Of a DNA stretch of 64,000 nucleotides, positions 63,993 through 64,000 are shown piece after piece. The stretch covers positions 35,990 through 99,989 of the forward strand of contig JABHEG010000255.1 in the NCBI GenBank assembly GCA_018676675.1. The letters are read 5' to 3'. Source of the DNA: Lentisphaerota bacterium (GTDB lineage: Bacteria; Verrucomicrobiota; Lentisphaeria; Oligosphaerales; JABHEG01). The notes under the pieces are model-generated. The model was not told the origin of the DNA and searched no databases. It saw only the letters and a program-made list of their open reading frames with translations. Numbering within the stretch: the first letter of the stretch is position 1; each line of letters begins with the position of its first letter. The translations under genes were made by a program, and so were the position numbers.

Positions 63993-64000
63993 ATGTGTAA
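63993..64000 (+). CDS. Possible start of a divergent gene (only two codons visible)
   Basis: ATG TGT at 63993 follows TAAGGAGTGA at 63975-63984, a strong ribosome binding site at a normal distance. The gene would run rightward out of the window, divergent from the LamG paralogue. The AT-containing stretch GCGCTATATTGG at 63923-63934 could belong to its promoter. Nothing can be said about the product. Confidence 0.35.

Overview
The window is 64 kb of GC-rich bacterial DNA. About 85-90% of it codes for large secreted carbohydrate-active proteins, mixed with small enzymes of sugar catabolism. The source is probably a member of the PVC superphylum, most likely Lentisphaerota or the related Kiritimatiellota. 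The grounds are a type II pseudopilin with an FTLIELLVVIAIIAILAS N-terminus and a C-terminal DG motif (25346-26050), very long multi-domain secreted glycosidases with CBM9-like, CBM4/9-like and LamG-like modules, several DUF4838 / right-handed beta-helix proteins, and no SusC/SusD or TonB-dependent receptor. No rRNA, tRNA, phage or complete insertion sequence was seen, so the taxonomy is an inference.

Layout. 1-6502 (+): the end of a GH5-like glycosidase, a DUF4838/GH67-like giant protein and a GH39-like glycosidase. 7032-14022 (-): a 1334-aa secreted multi-module propeller protein, a GH43-like propeller enzyme and an alpha/beta-hydrolase esterase. 14560-15227 (+): an RHH/PIN toxin-antitoxin pair. 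15471-17669 (+): an unknown secreted protein and a tyrosine phosphatase. 17713-22764 (-): a 1683-aa multi-domain glycosidase-like protein. 23317-25248 (+): an MsbA-type ABC exporter. 25346-28277: pseudopilin, sugar-phosphate isomerase/epimerase and an Ldh-family dehydrogenase. 28333-37267 (-): a secreted protein with an in-frame TGA, a beta-helix protein, a cytosolic 1150-aa putative glycosidase and an amidohydrolase. 37511-44207 (+): beta-helix/DUF1080-like fusion, SGNH esterase, polysaccharide lyase family 8 and an SPL-like radical SAM enzyme. 44471-45053 (-): VapBC. 45454-56629: two Gfo/Idh/MocA oxidoreductases, two beta-helix proteins, a DUF1961 protein, a 93-aa orphan with its own terminator and a FadL-like outer-membrane protein. 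56910-63876: a TIM-barrel protein and two tandem LamG-fronted paralogues, the second lacking a normal 5' end. A divergent gene appears to start at 63993.

Reading it together: secreted and outer-membrane-facing lyases, glycosidases and esterases cut an acidic heteropolysaccharide (PL8, GH39, GH43-like, esterases, several beta-helix proteins). Cytosolic dehydrogenases, isomerase and amidohydrolase would process the released sugars. The polysaccharide cannot be named from sequence alone.

The most interesting observation is at 28333-28485. A membrane-anchored protein has an in-frame TGA followed by 49 codons of clearly protein-like sequence. A perfect 8-bp stem with a 3-nt loop begins 14 nt after the TGA. 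This is a candidate selenoprotein, or a fresh nonsense mutation. The second notable layer is the intergenic DNA: at least five families of short palindromic repeats, including hairpins nested inside other hairpins and an 8 x 36-bp tandem array.
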